Source: Fibrobacterota bacterium
GTDB lineage: Bacteria; Fibrobacterota; Chitinivibrionia; Chitinivibrionales; Chitinispirillaceae
NCBI GenBank assembly: GCA_023412475.1
Contig: JAEYNR010000084.1
Location: forward strand, 111,291 to 175,290
Length of the DNA stretch: 64,000 bases
Direction of reading: 5' to 3'
This document shows positions 27,006-35,636 of this stretch, piece by piece. A program made the position numbers and the translations under genes. Each line of letters begins with the position of its first letter. Position 1 is the first letter of the stretch. The notes under the pieces are model-generated. The model searched no databases, was not told the DNA's origin, and worked only from the letters and a program-made list of their open reading frames with translations.

Positions 27006-28463
27006 ATGTATCTGATAGCAGCTTTGATTCTTCTAGCAATAATCCTGGTAGCCAGGATCTCAAACAAATGGCGTGTGCCTTTAGTGGTTATTTCTCTTTT
27101 TGCGGGAATTCTGTTTGGTGGAGAAGTGGCAGGTTTAGTTCACTTTGATGATTTTGTAATGGCAAGGAGGATTGCCGATTTTGCCCTGGTTTTTATTTTG
27201 TTTATTGGTGGTTTTGACACACAGGCAGACCGTTTAAAATTAGTACTGGCTCCAGCTATGGTTTTGGCTACCATAGGTGTTATAATGACTGCTGCAATTA
27301 CTGGCGCATCCCTGTACTTTCTGCTTCAGTTTGGTTTGCCAACTGCTGTTTTAATAGGATGTATTATTGCATCAACTGATGCTGCGGCTGTCTTTTCAAT
27401 CCTGAGATCTCGGGATATAGATAAAAAACTTTCATCAGTAGTTGAAGTCGAATCTGCGACTAATGATCCGATGGCTATTGTTTTGACATCAATTGCGGTT
27501 CAACTTATAGTATCCCAACTGGAGCATCCCGCGAAAATAGGATTGTCTTTACTGTGGTTGATTGTGGGCGGGATAGGGTTTGGGCTGATTGTTGGAAAAA
27601 TTGGAGTTTATCTGTTCCGGTTTATTAAATATTTAGACAAAGGATATTTGTATGTCTATATGATTGCAATTATAATGCTTTCCTATGGAGTAGCAGATTT
27701 GTGCCATGCAAGTGGTATACTATCAGCGTTCTTTGCTGGATTTTTGATGGGAAATTCAAATATCCCTTATAAATCTAACATTTCAACCATGTTGGATGCC
27801 ATATCCACCATTGCCAATGTGATTATATTTGTTCTTCTTGGATTTCTGGTTTCTCTTCAGGAATTTGCCGCCGTTTATATTGATGGAATTTATCTGTTTC
27901 TTATACTTGCTCTTATTGCTAGACCAATAACAGTTTTGTGTTGCACTTTATTTACCAAATACACTTACAAAGAAAAAATATTTATCAACTGGAGCGGATT
28001 AAGGGGCGCTGTGCCTATGGTGCTTGCTACATATCCTGCTGCGGCTGGTGTAAGCGATTCCAGTAAAATATTTCATATCGTATTTTTCGCTGTTTTTCTT
28101 TCCATGTTAGTGCAGGGGACAACTATTACCAAATTTGCAGACCTGCTTAAATTGGGGGTAAAAGCCAGACCAAAGCCAAAGCAGATAATGGAGCTGGTAA
28201 CGCTGCAAAAAGCGGAGTTGGAGTTGGTTGAGATAATCATCGATGAAGATGAATATTCCGGGAAAGTGCTTATCTCCTCTCTTGACCTGCCTGCAGGGAC
28301 TACTATTACAATGGTCAACCGTCGTGATGCTATTATAGCCCCAAGGGGAAACACAGTGCTTAAAGCTGGTGATGTCTTGTATGTGCTGTCCAAGCCCAGC
28401 AATATCGAAAGTGTTAGTTCTGAAATATTGAAAAATTTCGATTTGAAAAATGAAAACTCGTGA
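27006..28463 (+). CDS. CPA1-type cation (K+/Na+)/proton antiporter with C-terminal RCK_C domain
   Basis: This 485-residue protein has a clear ribosome site (TAGGAG). About 12 hydrophobic segments fill residues 1-385, with IASTDAAAVFSIL and EVESATNDPMAIVLT (the conserved ND pair that carries protons and cations). A cytosolic TrkA-C/RCK_C domain occupies about residues 400-475 (LPAGTTITMVNRRDAIIAPR, then LKAGDVLYVLSKP). This matches the NhaP2/CvrA group of K+/H+ or Na+/H+ antiporters in the inner membrane. It would serve pH and salt homeostasis, consistent with the acetyl-beta-lysine osmolyte genes. The EIIA-HTH gene upstream may control it. Ion preference is not readable from sequence. Confidence 0.88.
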   Translation: MYLIAALILLAIILVARISNKWRVPLVVISLFAGILFGGEVAGLVHFDDFVMARRIADFALVFILFIGGFDTQADRLKLVLAPAMVLATIGVIMTAAITGASLYFLLQFGLPTAVLIGCIIASTDAAAVFSILRSRDIDKKLSSVVEVESATNDPMAIVLTSIAVQLIVSQLEHPAKIGLSLLWLIVGGIGFGLIVGKIGVYLFRFIKYLDKGYLYVYMIAIIMLSYGVADLCHASGILSAFFAGFLMGNSNIPYKSNISTMLDAISTIANVIIFVLLGFLVSLQEFAAVYIDGIYLFLILALIARPITVLCCTLFTKYTYKEKIFINWSGLRGAVPMVLATYPAAAGVSDSSKIFHIVFFAVFLSMLVQGTTITKFADLLKLGVKARPKPKQIMELVTLQKAELELVEIIIDEDEYSGKVLISSLDLPAGTTITMVNRRDAIIAPRGNTVLKAGDVLYVLSKPSNIESVSSEILKNFDLKNENS

Positions 28464-28485
28464 TATGCAGCACTCTGCTTAGTCG

Positions 28486-29205
28486 ATGATTCTATATACA
28501 AAAGTTAAGCTCAGCTCACCCTGCAAATGCCCCTACCTTGAAAATCGGATCATGCAGCTCGCATTTTTCTACGCAACAGAGGTGAGTGATTCTGAGCTTG
28601 ACTGGTTAATAGCGAGCGGATGGAGGAAGTTTGGAATGTATTTTTTCAGGCCGAAATGTAAAGAATGCAGCAGTTGTATACCGATAAGAGTGCCGGCGAA
28701 TTCCTTCCGAATGTCTAAAAGTCAAAAAAGATTGTGGAGCAGAAATTCTGATATCCAAATGAGGCTTGAGCAGGATGCTCCATTTTTTGAACTTTATCGA
28801 ATCTATCAGGATCATTCTTTGAACCGGTTTGGAACTTCTTCAGGTGAAGAAGAGTTCAAAAACAACTTCTTTATTAAGTCATGTCCTTCTGCTTATTCTC
28901 TTTATTATCTGAATGGAATGCTTATTGCAGCCGGATTCATAGATTTTTCTTCTAATGCTCTCAGCAGCGTTTATTTCATCTATAGCACCAAATTATTAGT
29001 CAGGGGACTGGGTAATTACAGTGTGCTGAGAGAAATACAGTTGGCTGCAGATCTGGGTCTGCAATATTACTATCTGGGCTACTATGTTTCAGGTAATTCC
29101 AGAATGCAATATAAAGCAAGATATTTTCCTTATCAGTATTATCACTGGGAAACTCAAACCTGGACATCCGTTTCAAACAGAGAGGACAGTAGAAGATTAA
29201 TATGA
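28486..29205 (+). CDS. bpt: Aspartate/glutamate leucyltransferase (arginyltransferase family)
   Basis: This 239-residue protein matches the Bpt/ATE family: the N-terminal Cys pair (CKCPYL), WLIASGWRKFGMYFFRPKC, the second Cys pair CKECSSCIPIRV, and the C-terminal YYLGYYVSGNSRMQYKARYF. The enzyme transfers leucine from leucyl-tRNA to proteins with N-terminal Asp or Glu, marking them for ClpS/ClpAP in the N-degron pathway. The ATG at 28486 lacks a good ribosome site but keeps the conserved Cys pair. The stop overlaps the start of the inositol phosphatase gene (ATGA), so they are coupled. Confidence 0.9.
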   Translation: MILYTKVKLSSPCKCPYLENRIMQLAFFYATEVSDSELDWLIASGWRKFGMYFFRPKCKECSSCIPIRVPANSFRMSKSQKRLWSRNSDIQMRLEQDAPFFELYRIYQDHSLNRFGTSSGEEEFKNNFFIKSCPSAYSLYYLNGMLIAAGFIDFSSNALSSVYFIYSTKLLVRGLGNYSVLREIQLAADLGLQYYYLGYYVSGNSRMQYKARYFPYQYYHWETQTWTSVSNREDSRRLI

Positions 29206-29972
29206 AAGAGTTTGTTGATGTGGCAATCAGTGCGGCCAGAGAAGCAGGGGCTCTATTGTATGAGAATTTTGGTAAATCGGTTGAACTTGAGTATAAAGCA
29301 GATAAAAGTATTGTTACTGCACTTGATAAGCAATGTCAACGGATTATTGTTGATAAATTACATTCCTCCTTTCGTGGGCATCTCTTTATTGCAGAGGAGT
29401 CGGAATCACAAATAAAAAATATTCCCCGGGAGTATACCTGGGTAATAGATCCGCTGGATGGAACACATAATTACATACGCGGGATCACTGCTTATGGTGT
29501 TTCCATAGGCTTGATCAGAGGGGATGAATTTCTGGCTGGAGTGATCTATCTGCCCCACGAGAACGCTCTTTACGTCTCTGAGAAAGGCAGTGGGGCGTAT
29601 AAAAATGATCTGCCCATCCATGTCTCTACAGTATCCAATATCGAGGATTGCACCTTATCCTATGATTCCGGTTTTAAAAACGGTGTGGAAGCTAAAACTT
29701 CAATGCTACGGAAAGTGGCTCCACGGGTTTTCAATACCAGAATATTCGGAGCTTCTGTCCGTAATTTTACTTACCTGGCTGAAGGTAAGGTTGATGCTAT
29801 TATCGAATTTGATGATAAAATCTGGGATTTTGCTGCAGGTATATCACTGGTTTTTGAAGCTGGTGGTCAAGTCAGTGAGCTCAGTGGTGTCTTATTTATT
29901 CCAGAATCCTGCAATTATCTGGCATCCAATAAAAATATTCACACTCAAATGCTGCAATTAATGAAAAATTGA
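29202..29972 (+). CDS. Inositol monophosphatase family protein (copy 1)
   Basis: This 256-residue protein has the metal-site motifs of the family: Glu in FIAEESES, WVIDPLDGTHNYIRG, and the C-terminal IWDFAAGISLVFEAGG. Family members are Mg-dependent, Li-sensitive phosphatases of inositol phosphate, 3'-phosphoadenosine 5'-phosphate or sugar bisphosphates. Which substrate applies here is not clear. It overlaps the upstream bpt gene by four bases and is followed at 9 bp by marC, so it lies within an operon. A second, diverged copy is at 34697. Confidence 0.88.
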   Translation: MKEFVDVAISAAREAGALLYENFGKSVELEYKADKSIVTALDKQCQRIIVDKLHSSFRGHLFIAEESESQIKNIPREYTWVIDPLDGTHNYIRGITAYGVSIGLIRGDEFLAGVIYLPHENALYVSEKGSGAYKNDLPIHVSTVSNIEDCTLSYDSGFKNGVEAKTSMLRKVAPRVFNTRIFGASVRNFTYLAEGKVDAIIEFDDKIWDFAAGISLVFEAGGQVSELSGVLFIPESCNYLASNKNIHTQMLQLMKN

Positions 29973-29981
29973 GAAATTATT

Positions 29982-30569
29982 ATGAGCTTGAATCAGTTCT
30001 GGGTTTGTTTTGTTCCACTCTTTATTGCAGTGGATGCCATTGGTATACTTCCTCTGTTCCTGTCTTTTACAGAGGGCATAGATGACAAACAAAGAAATAG
30101 AGTCATATTATCTTCGATTATAACTGCCACTATCGTAGGTCTGCTTTTTCTGTTTGTGGGAGAGGTGGTTCTTCGTCTTTTGGGAATAACTGTAGAAGAT
30201 TTTATGATAGCTGGTGGAATTATTCTTTTTCTGATTTCGGTGGGTGATCTGGTAACTGTGGAAAAACCTTTGCGACGTGATCAGGCAGAATCATTGGGAC
30301 CGGTTCCCATTGGGGTGCCTTTGATTGTAGGCCCTGCTGTGTTGACTACTTTGATGTTATTGGGTAGAAACAACGGGCTATTTCCGACTGCTGTTGCGAT
30401 GGTTTCTAATGTAGCTATTGCTGGGGTTGTCTTTTATCTCAGTGGAGGGATAATAAAGTTGATTGGTAATTCAGGTTCAAAAATCATCTCCAAGATTGCT
30501 AATCTTTTCCTTGCTGCGATTGCGGTAATGATGGTTCGCAGGGGACTGATGGGATTTTTGGGAGGATAA
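29982..30569 (+). CDS. MarC family integral membrane protein
   Basis: This 195-residue protein consists almost wholly of six hydrophobic helices. Family motifs are FVPLFIAVDAIGILPLFLSF at the N-terminus, IAGGIILFLISVGDL, and GVPLIVGPAVLTTLMLL in the middle. MarC proteins were once tied to multiple antibiotic resistance, but their function is unproven. The gene follows the inositol phosphatase by 9 bp and precedes folC by 115 bp. Confidence 0.9.
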   Translation: MSLNQFWVCFVPLFIAVDAIGILPLFLSFTEGIDDKQRNRVILSSIITATIVGLLFLFVGEVVLRLLGITVEDFMIAGGIILFLISVGDLVTVEKPLRRDQAESLGPVPIGVPLIVGPAVLTTLMLLGRNNGLFPTAVAMVSNVAIAGVVFYLSGGIIKLIGNSGSKIISKIANLFLAAIAVMMVRRGLMGFLGG

Positions 30570-30684
30570 GAATTTTGTACCCGCAGTAGCTGTCTGAATC
30601 GAAAAAGCAAAGAAACAAATGAGTAGCATCAAATTGTTTAAAGGTCAATTATTGTAGTTTAAACCTAAAAATGAGTTTATAGAG

Positions 30685-31965
30685 ATGAATGCCTTAGAAA
30701 TAAAAAAACACCTTTTTTCTCTTAACAGCAAGGGAATCAAATATGATCTTAATCGCATAACAGAGGCTGCTCAAAGATGCGGAAATCCTCATCTTGCTTA
30801 CAAATGTTTTCATGTGGCTGGTACCAACGGTAAAGGATCGACCTGTGCATATCTTGAGTCGATGTTGCGGGCATCCGGCTTCAAAACCGCACTATACACT
30901 TCTCCGCACCTTATTAATTTCGAGGAGCGTTTTCAGGTAGATGGTAAGATAATAAGTGAAGATCAGTGGATTGAGGTCTATTACGACTTAAAACAGGTAG
31001 CAGATGAGTTCAATCTGACTTTCTTTGAGACTACAACGCTCATGGCATTCGAATTATTTAAACGCAACAAAGTCCAATGGGCGGTATTTGAAACTGGTCT
31101 GGGTGGAAGGCTCGATGCCACCAATATAATAATGCCCGAAGTCTCTGTTATCACCAGAATAGCTCTTGACCACATGGATCTGCTTGGTAAAGATCTGAAA
31201 TCTATCGCCTATGAAAAGGCTGGTATTATTAAACACGGAGTTCCTGCTGTTATTGCCTCCAGTTGTGATCCGCAGGTCAGAGATATCTTCAGACAAACCT
31301 GCACAGCCATGAAGGCCCCATGCTTTGAAGTCTCTTTCTCTGATGCATCTGATATCTGCGAAACTTCTTCTGAGACTTCCTTTTGCAGAAAAGGAAAAGA
31401 GCACCTGTTAACAATGCCTGGGAGATATCAAGTGATGAATGCTCTGCTTGCTCTGGAGGCCATGGAGCGGATATCCCTTCTTAGCGATTCTACAAGTGCA
31501 GGTCTCTCAAAGGCTTTTCTTCCAGGAAGATTTCAGGAAGTCTCTTTTCGCCAGAAACGGTTTATTCTTGATGTCGGGCACAATCCCGATGCAGCAGATA
31601 TGCTTGTTAATAATCTGAAAAAGCAATTCAACAAAGAAACGGTTTGCATTGTAACCGGTATAATGAAAGACAAGGATTATTCTGGCATTCTAAAAAAGTA
31701 TTCCGAAATTGCGGATACAATTATTCTTAGCAGACCAGAGGTGGAACGGGCATCTATGCCAGAAGAACTGATGAAATCGATTCCTGCAGGTATCGTACAT
31801 GTGTTAATATGCAATACTATAGCTGAAGCCATTACAAAGGCCATGAGCTTGCCGTATCGGAATATATGTGTAGCAGGATCTTTTTATACAGTAGGAGAGG
31901 CTTGCGCTCTGATGGGGATTGATTTTTTTGCAAAGGATACAGTCGGGGATCTCTCTTCGGTATGA
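30685..31965 (+). CDS. folC: Bifunctional folylpolyglutamate synthase/dihydrofolate synthase
   Basis: This 426-residue protein has the normal length. The ATP loop is VAGTNGKGSTCAYLESML near residue 45. Further Mur-ligase-type motifs are TSPHLINFEERF, FETGLGGRLDATNI, ITRIALDHMDLLG, and FILDVGHNPDAA in the C-terminal half. FolC adds glutamate to dihydropteroate or tetrahydrofolate in the cytoplasm. Convergent cheB lies 177 bp downstream, with a palindrome between. Confidence 0.93.
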   Translation: MNALEIKKHLFSLNSKGIKYDLNRITEAAQRCGNPHLAYKCFHVAGTNGKGSTCAYLESMLRASGFKTALYTSPHLINFEERFQVDGKIISEDQWIEVYYDLKQVADEFNLTFFETTTLMAFELFKRNKVQWAVFETGLGGRLDATNIIMPEVSVITRIALDHMDLLGKDLKSIAYEKAGIIKHGVPAVIASSCDPQVRDIFRQTCTAMKAPCFEVSFSDASDICETSSETSFCRKGKEHLLTMPGRYQVMNALLALEAMERISLLSDSTSAGLSKAFLPGRFQEVSFRQKRFILDVGHNPDAADMLVNNLKKQFNKETVCIVTGIMKDKDYSGILKKYSEIADTIILSRPEVERASMPEELMKSIPAGIVHVLICNTIAEAITKAMSLPYRNICVAGSFYTVGEACALMGIDFFAKDTVGDLSSV

Positions 31966-32046
31966 CTAAGACTGTTGGCTGTTTCGAGAGAGTTGGTAGT
32001 GGTTATCTGTGGTGGTCCGGTCTGTGGGCTGCGCTTTGCTTGCCTA

Positions 32047-32062
32047 CGGGTATGCATACCCG
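32047..32062. terminator. 16-bp perfect palindrome between convergent folC and cheB
   Basis: CGGGTATGCATACCCG is a perfect 16-bp palindrome in a GC-rich patch (about 31990-32100) of the gap where folC and cheB converge. It can form a tight stem only with a minimal loop, so it could be a protein-binding site as easily as a terminator. No T-run follows. A 70-codon frame that covers it (31962-32174) has no gene-like features. Confidence 0.35.
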
Positions 32063-32142
32063 GTGGGGGACTTGGGGATGTGCTGCGAGAGGAAATTGCA
32101 AATCTGGAATGCAGATAGATATGGGTGAATCCCTACCATTCA

Positions 32143-33258
32143 TTAAATTGAACTGTAAAAACCGGGATGTCTGAATATGGAATTTTGGGTCAGTGTAATG
32201 ATCTCAGAAGCTATGGAATCCAGATGAACCGATCTGTCCGAAAGCTTGGCTTCATCTACTGATTTGGGCATTCCATAAACTACACAGCTTGATTCTGATT
32301 GAGTAATGCAGAAACATCTCTTTTTTTTCAAGATACTAACTCCGTTGAGCCCATCACTGCCCATTCCGGTAAGAATGACTGCCAGAACTCCGGAATCTCC
32401 CCAATACTCTGCTACGGATCTGAACAGTACATCTACTGATGGTTTACAGCTATTTTCTGCTGGCCAGTCGTTTATTCCAATAACCGCTTTACCCTGAGCC
32501 ATCTTGAGGACCATGTGTTTTCCGCCCTGGGCAATGTAGATGGTTCCCGGAACTACAGGGTCATTTTCCTGAGCTTCCTTGATCGTCAAAAGAGATTTTT
32601 TATCCAGACTCTCAGCAAGAGATTTAGTAAAATGAGGGGGCATATGTTGGACAAGCAGTATTGGTATTGGAAAATTTTCCGGAAACTGAGGAATTATTTT
32701 GTTTAGTGCATCAGGTCCTCCAGTGGAGACACCGATTACGCATACATTAAAATTTCTGGGCACTTCGCCTGTTTTTACAACTATCCTTTGGGGAGGCTGT
32801 TGTTTTTTATCAGAAGAGATGCTTTTTTGTGGAAGTGGGATTTTATGGGTGTAACAGCGGATCTCAAGCAGGCGGAGCACTGATTTGATACTGGTCTGCA
32901 ACTGTTTGATGTTTTGATGATAATCTGATTCTGTTGGTTTGCAGATAAAATCCATTGCACCGGATTGTAAAGCTTCAACTGTGGCTCTTGTACTACTTGA
33001 GATATCTGTGCTGACCATGATAACCGATATTTCGGGATAATTAACTTTTAATTTCTTCAGAAATTCTATACCGTTCATTCCAGGCATGTGAACATCTGAA
33101 AAAACCAGATCAGGCTTTAGCTGAGAAACCTTTTTAAGTGCGATTTCTCCATTTGCAGCAGTGCCTACAAGTGTGAGTTCCGGGAAGTTACTTATGCTTT
33201 CTGAGAGTATTTTCCGCCATATTGCGGTATCATCAACGATCAAAGTACGAAAAACCAT
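32143..33258 (-). CDS. cheB: Chemotaxis protein-glutamate methylesterase CheB
   Basis: This 371-residue protein has both CheB parts. The N-terminal receiver (about residues 3-120) has VDDT and the phospho-Asp in FSDVHMPGMNG. The methylesterase (about residues 170-355) has the catalytic Ser in GVSTGGPDALN, the His in LVQHMPPHFTKSLAESL and the Asp in ILTGMGSDGLNG. It removes methyl groups from, and deamidates, chemoreceptor glutamates when phosphorylated by CheA. Here it follows a STAS-domain gene by 39 bp on the minus strand; no CheA, CheR or receptor is in the window. The flagellin gene 15 kb away shows the cell is motile. Confidence 0.94.
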   Translation of the reverse strand: MVFRTLIVDDTAIWRKILSESISNFPELTLVGTAANGEIALKKVSQLKPDLVFSDVHMPGMNGIEFLKKLKVNYPEISVIMVSTDISSSTRATVEALQSGAMDFICKPTESDYHQNIKQLQTSIKSVLRLLEIRCYTHKIPLPQKSISSDKKQQPPQRIVVKTGEVPRNFNVCVIGVSTGGPDALNKIIPQFPENFPIPILLVQHMPPHFTKSLAESLDKKSLLTIKEAQENDPVVPGTIYIAQGGKHMVLKMAQGKAVIGINDWPAENSCKPSVDVLFRSVAEYWGDSGVLAVILTGMGSDGLNGVSILKKKRCFCITQSESSCVVYGMPKSVDEAKLSDRSVHLDSIASEIITLTQNSIFRHPGFYSSI

Positions 33259-33297
33259 CAGAAAAACTCGCTCTCTAAAAAAACAAAAGCATGAAAT

Positions 33298-33639
33298 TCA
33301 GGAGTCTGTCTGATTGTTATCATCAGGGAGCACCTGTATTCTTATTATTTTATCCAGCTTGATCTGAGTTAGGATCCTCAATGATTCGCTCCCCGCATTA
33401 ATAGAAAAGTTTGCATTGCGTTTTGCACATTTTTTGTACATCCCTACACATAATGAAATACCTCTTGAATCGATGTGAGTGACTGTTCGAAGATCAAGCA
33501 CGACGTTTGTTCCCATAGACAATCCTGCTATCAATGTTTCAAACTCCTTTTCAAGGGCAAGCACCCTTTCGCCTGACATGTCACCACTTACTTTCAGATG
33601 CACTGAATTGCTGTTTGGTTTGTTTTTAGAAGAAGACAT
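33298..33639 (-). CDS. STAS-domain protein (anti-anti-sigma factor-like)
   Basis: This 113-residue protein is one STAS domain with a short polar lead (MSSSKNKPNSNS). The phosphorylation loop is LDLRTVTHIDSRGISLCVG, with the Ser in the expected place of SpoIIAA-type antagonists, although the usual SSG is SRG here. Such proteins respond to a serine kinase and control a sigma factor or a signalling complex. Lying 39 bp upstream of cheB on the same strand, it may tie a kinase switch to chemotaxis signalling. Confidence 0.85.
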   Translation of the reverse strand: MSSSKNKPNSNSVHLKVSGDMSGERVLALEKEFETLIAGLSMGTNVVLDLRTVTHIDSRGISLCVGMYKKCAKRNANFSINAGSESLRILTQIKLDKIIRIQVLPDDNNQTDS

Positions 33640-33757
33640 TTATGCATTCCTGAGGAAAAAATTGTTGATACTCTCAATGTTACTTTTTGGGACAGTTTAT
33701 TGCAAATGAAATTTGTTTTCGATGTTTAATGGGTATTTTTAGTTACGAAATCCCAAA

Positions 33758-33800
33758 ATAAGCACGAAATTCGAATACCGAAATTCGAAACAAGAACAGG
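33758..33800 (-). repeat. Dispersed intergenic repeat, copy 2
   Basis: Read on the minus strand it is CCTGTTCTTGTTTCGAATTT, then CGGTATTCGAATTTCGTGCT, then TAT. It closely matches 22619-22660 in the same order, with the GTGCTTAT ending in both. Confidence 0.6.
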
Positions 33801-34012
33801 AAAACAGGAAGTGGGAACAAGGACTAACTGATAAGCATTAATAAAACAACATCTTATCCCCTTTAGAATTTGGAATTTGTTTAAGATTTAATATTTGTGA
33901 TTTAGGATTTTCTTCTTCTGACCAAGGATGTCATTTCTGGTTCTATCCGATTGTTTCCGATTTCTCAGCAGTTATTTGTTTCAATACCTGGGCAGTTACA
34001 ATAACTATATTA

Positions 34013-34172
34013 ATTCTAATTCACTATCATCCCACAGGAAATGTCAATGATTTTATGTGTTTTTGATGTTTGTGTTGACATAACCACTTGGCTGATGAAC
34101 GGTTTTTTATAAAAAAATGCATTATTAGACATAATTTTACCGGTTTCCTATGGGATGGTAGTGATTCTAATT
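34013..34172. mobile_element. 142-bp MITE with 20-bp terminal inverted repeats and 9-bp target duplication
   Basis: The left end is CACTATCATCCCACAGGAAA (34022-34041). The right end, reverse-complemented, is CACTACCATCCCATAGGAAA (34144-34163), which is 18 of 20 identical. Outside them lies a perfect 9-bp direct duplication, ATTCTAATT (34013-34021 and 34164-34172). The interior (about 100 bp) is AT-rich and codes for nothing. This is the anatomy of a non-autonomous transposable element moved by a transposase that makes 9-bp target duplications. No such transposase is in the window. It is inserted about 50 bp upstream of the lipoprotein gene and may carry or disrupt its promoter. Confidence 0.8.
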
Positions 34173-34223
34173 CATTAAGAAAAAATCAGACCGGATAGTC
34201 GTTTTTCTCTGAGGGATAAAACC

Positions 34224-34586
34224 ATGAAAAAAATATTTCTGATTGCATTGCTGATCTTTTGCGGATGTGCAAACCGTCAAACCATGAAATCTGAACAGAA
34301 TCTGGCAATTCCTGGAAGAATTCAGTTCTCCGGAGGAAGCGGAGACTCCAATGAGGATGCTGTGGTGATAACCGGTGTACACAAGCAGCATGAAGGTTTG
34401 GATGCCGAATATAGTTATATCAGTCAGAAACATGGAATAAGAAACAAGGATTGGCGTGTTGTTGGTCAGACCATAATAAAAGAAAAAGAATCTATATTTG
34501 ATGTCATTGAAATAATGCTGGGAAGTGGTTCTGATCGACGAATCTATTATTTTGATGTGACATCTTTTCCCTGGAAAAAAAAGTAG
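34224..34586 (+). CDS. Small lipoprotein, function unknown
   Basis: This 120-residue protein has a lipoprotein signal: MKKIFLIALLIFCGC, the last Cys being the lipid site (residue 15). The mature part is small and hydrophilic, with a beta-rich run (AVVITGVHKQHEGLDAEYSY, then WRVVGQTIIKEKESIFDVIE) and ends FPWKKK. The residue after the Cys is Ala, so outer-membrane sorting is likely. I do not recognise a family. The MITE lies just upstream and the second inositol phosphatase gene 110 bp downstream. Confidence 0.75.
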   Translation: MKKIFLIALLIFCGCANRQTMKSEQNLAIPGRIQFSGGSGDSNEDAVVITGVHKQHEGLDAEYSYISQKHGIRNKDWRVVGQTIIKEKESIFDVIEIMLGSGSDRRIYYFDVTSFPWKKK

Positions 34587-34696
34587 TACTATTCAACTAA
34601 GCTGCTTTAGGGCTATCCGCAAAATTATCATTTCCACTTATTGTATCCTGTTATTGTAGACTGCTTTCGGTCTGGTATATCTTTTAGGAGAAACTT

Positions 34697-35509
34697 ATGA
34701 CTGATATATTACAGTTGGCTAAAAAAGCAGCTTTAGCTGCTGGTAAATTAATTCTTTCGCTCCGGGGAAAGACGCAGATCCAATACAAAGGATCCTCATT
34801 TAATTTGGTAACCGAGGCAGACAAGGAATCGGAGAAAGCTATAGTATCTCTGATTCGCTCTTCAATGCCGGATTCTATCATTATGAGTGAGGAAACTTTA
34901 TGGCAACAAAATGTCATGGCTGAGCGGCTCTGGGTTATTGATCCTCTTGATGGTACCAATAATTTTGCGCATTCGATTCCTCACTATTGTGTCTCTATTG
35001 CCTATGCAGAAAAGGGAAAAATAAAGGTAGCAGTAATATATGATCCCAACAGGGATGAGATGTTTACAGCCGAATCTGGCAGGGGAGCTTTTTGCAATGG
35101 AGAAAAGATCACTGTCTCACAGAGCAAGTCTCTTAAAGAGTCGGTGATAGCCACCGGATTTTATTATGAGAGAGGTGAAATGATGCAGAACACACTTTTT
35201 TCCATTTTTCGGCTTTTAAGTGAGAACATTCAGGGAATTCGAAGAATGGGAAGCGCTGCACTGGATCTAAGCTGGGTTGCCAGCGGCAGATATGATGGGT
35301 ATTTTGAGTATATGCTCTCGCCTTGGGATTTTGCTGCAGGGATGTTACTGGTAAAAGAAGCCGGCGGAGTATTTGGTGATAGAGACGGAGTAGATCTGGG
35401 GCTCCGATCCCAGGGGGTTATCTGCAGTAATAATGCATTATATAATGCATTTTTGAGACAGGTAAAGTGGAGTTCTATAAGTAAAGAAAAACAACTGGTT
35501 TTGCGCTGA
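34697..35509 (+). CDS. Inositol monophosphatase family protein (copy 2)
   Basis: This 270-residue protein has TTAGGAG upstream of its ATG. The family motifs are all there: EADKESEKAIV, Glu in IIMSEETLW, LWVIDPLDGTNNFAHSIPHY, and SPWDFAAGMLLVKEAGG. It resembles SuhB-type phosphatases more closely than copy 1 (DGTNNFAH against DGTHNYIR). Substrate is unknown. It lies alone between the lipoprotein and a convergent gene. Confidence 0.9.
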   Translation: MTDILQLAKKAALAAGKLILSLRGKTQIQYKGSSFNLVTEADKESEKAIVSLIRSSMPDSIIMSEETLWQQNVMAERLWVIDPLDGTNNFAHSIPHYCVSIAYAEKGKIKVAVIYDPNRDEMFTAESGRGAFCNGEKITVSQSKSLKESVIATGFYYERGEMMQNTLFSIFRLLSENIQGIRRMGSAALDLSWVASGRYDGYFEYMLSPWDFAAGMLLVKEAGGVFGDRDGVDLGLRSQGVICSNNALYNAFLRQVKWSSISKEKQLVLR

Positions 35510-35532
35510 CTCAGATTGCACGATGTACGCTT

Positions 35533-35572
35533 CTATGTTTCATTTGTTTTGAATTCGTTATTCGTTATTTCC
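35533..35572 (+). repeat. Dispersed intergenic repeat, degenerate copy
   Basis: The stretch TATGTTTCATTTGTTTTGAA, then TTCGTTATTCGTTATTTCCT shows the same run of TTCG/ATTCG words as the better copies at 22619 and 33758, but is more diverged. It lies in the 127-bp gap between convergent genes. Confidence 0.35.
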
Positions 35573-35636
35573 TAAGTTTGATTTGTTTGAAAAGCTCAAC
35601 AGTAACAAAACCTTTTACAACATTTAAGAACTTCTA

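Larger units (their letters stand above)
33640..34223. other. Intergenic region with repeat and MITE
   Basis: The 584 bp between the divergent STAS gene and lipoprotein gene hold two listed items: a copy of the dispersed intergenic repeat (33758-33800) and a 142-bp transposon-like element (34022-34163 plus target duplications). The remaining sequence is AT-rich and noncoding. Confidence 0.6.

Noticed and set aside
31962..32174. 70-codon frame overlapping the folC end
   Set aside because: The composition is odd (Trp, Gly and Cys rich), it covers a palindrome, and it has no ribosome site or family match.
34021..34164. Inverted repeat upstream of the lipoprotein considered as an operator or terminator
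   Set aside because: The arms are 100 bp apart and are flanked by a perfect 9-bp duplication, which a transposable element explains better.
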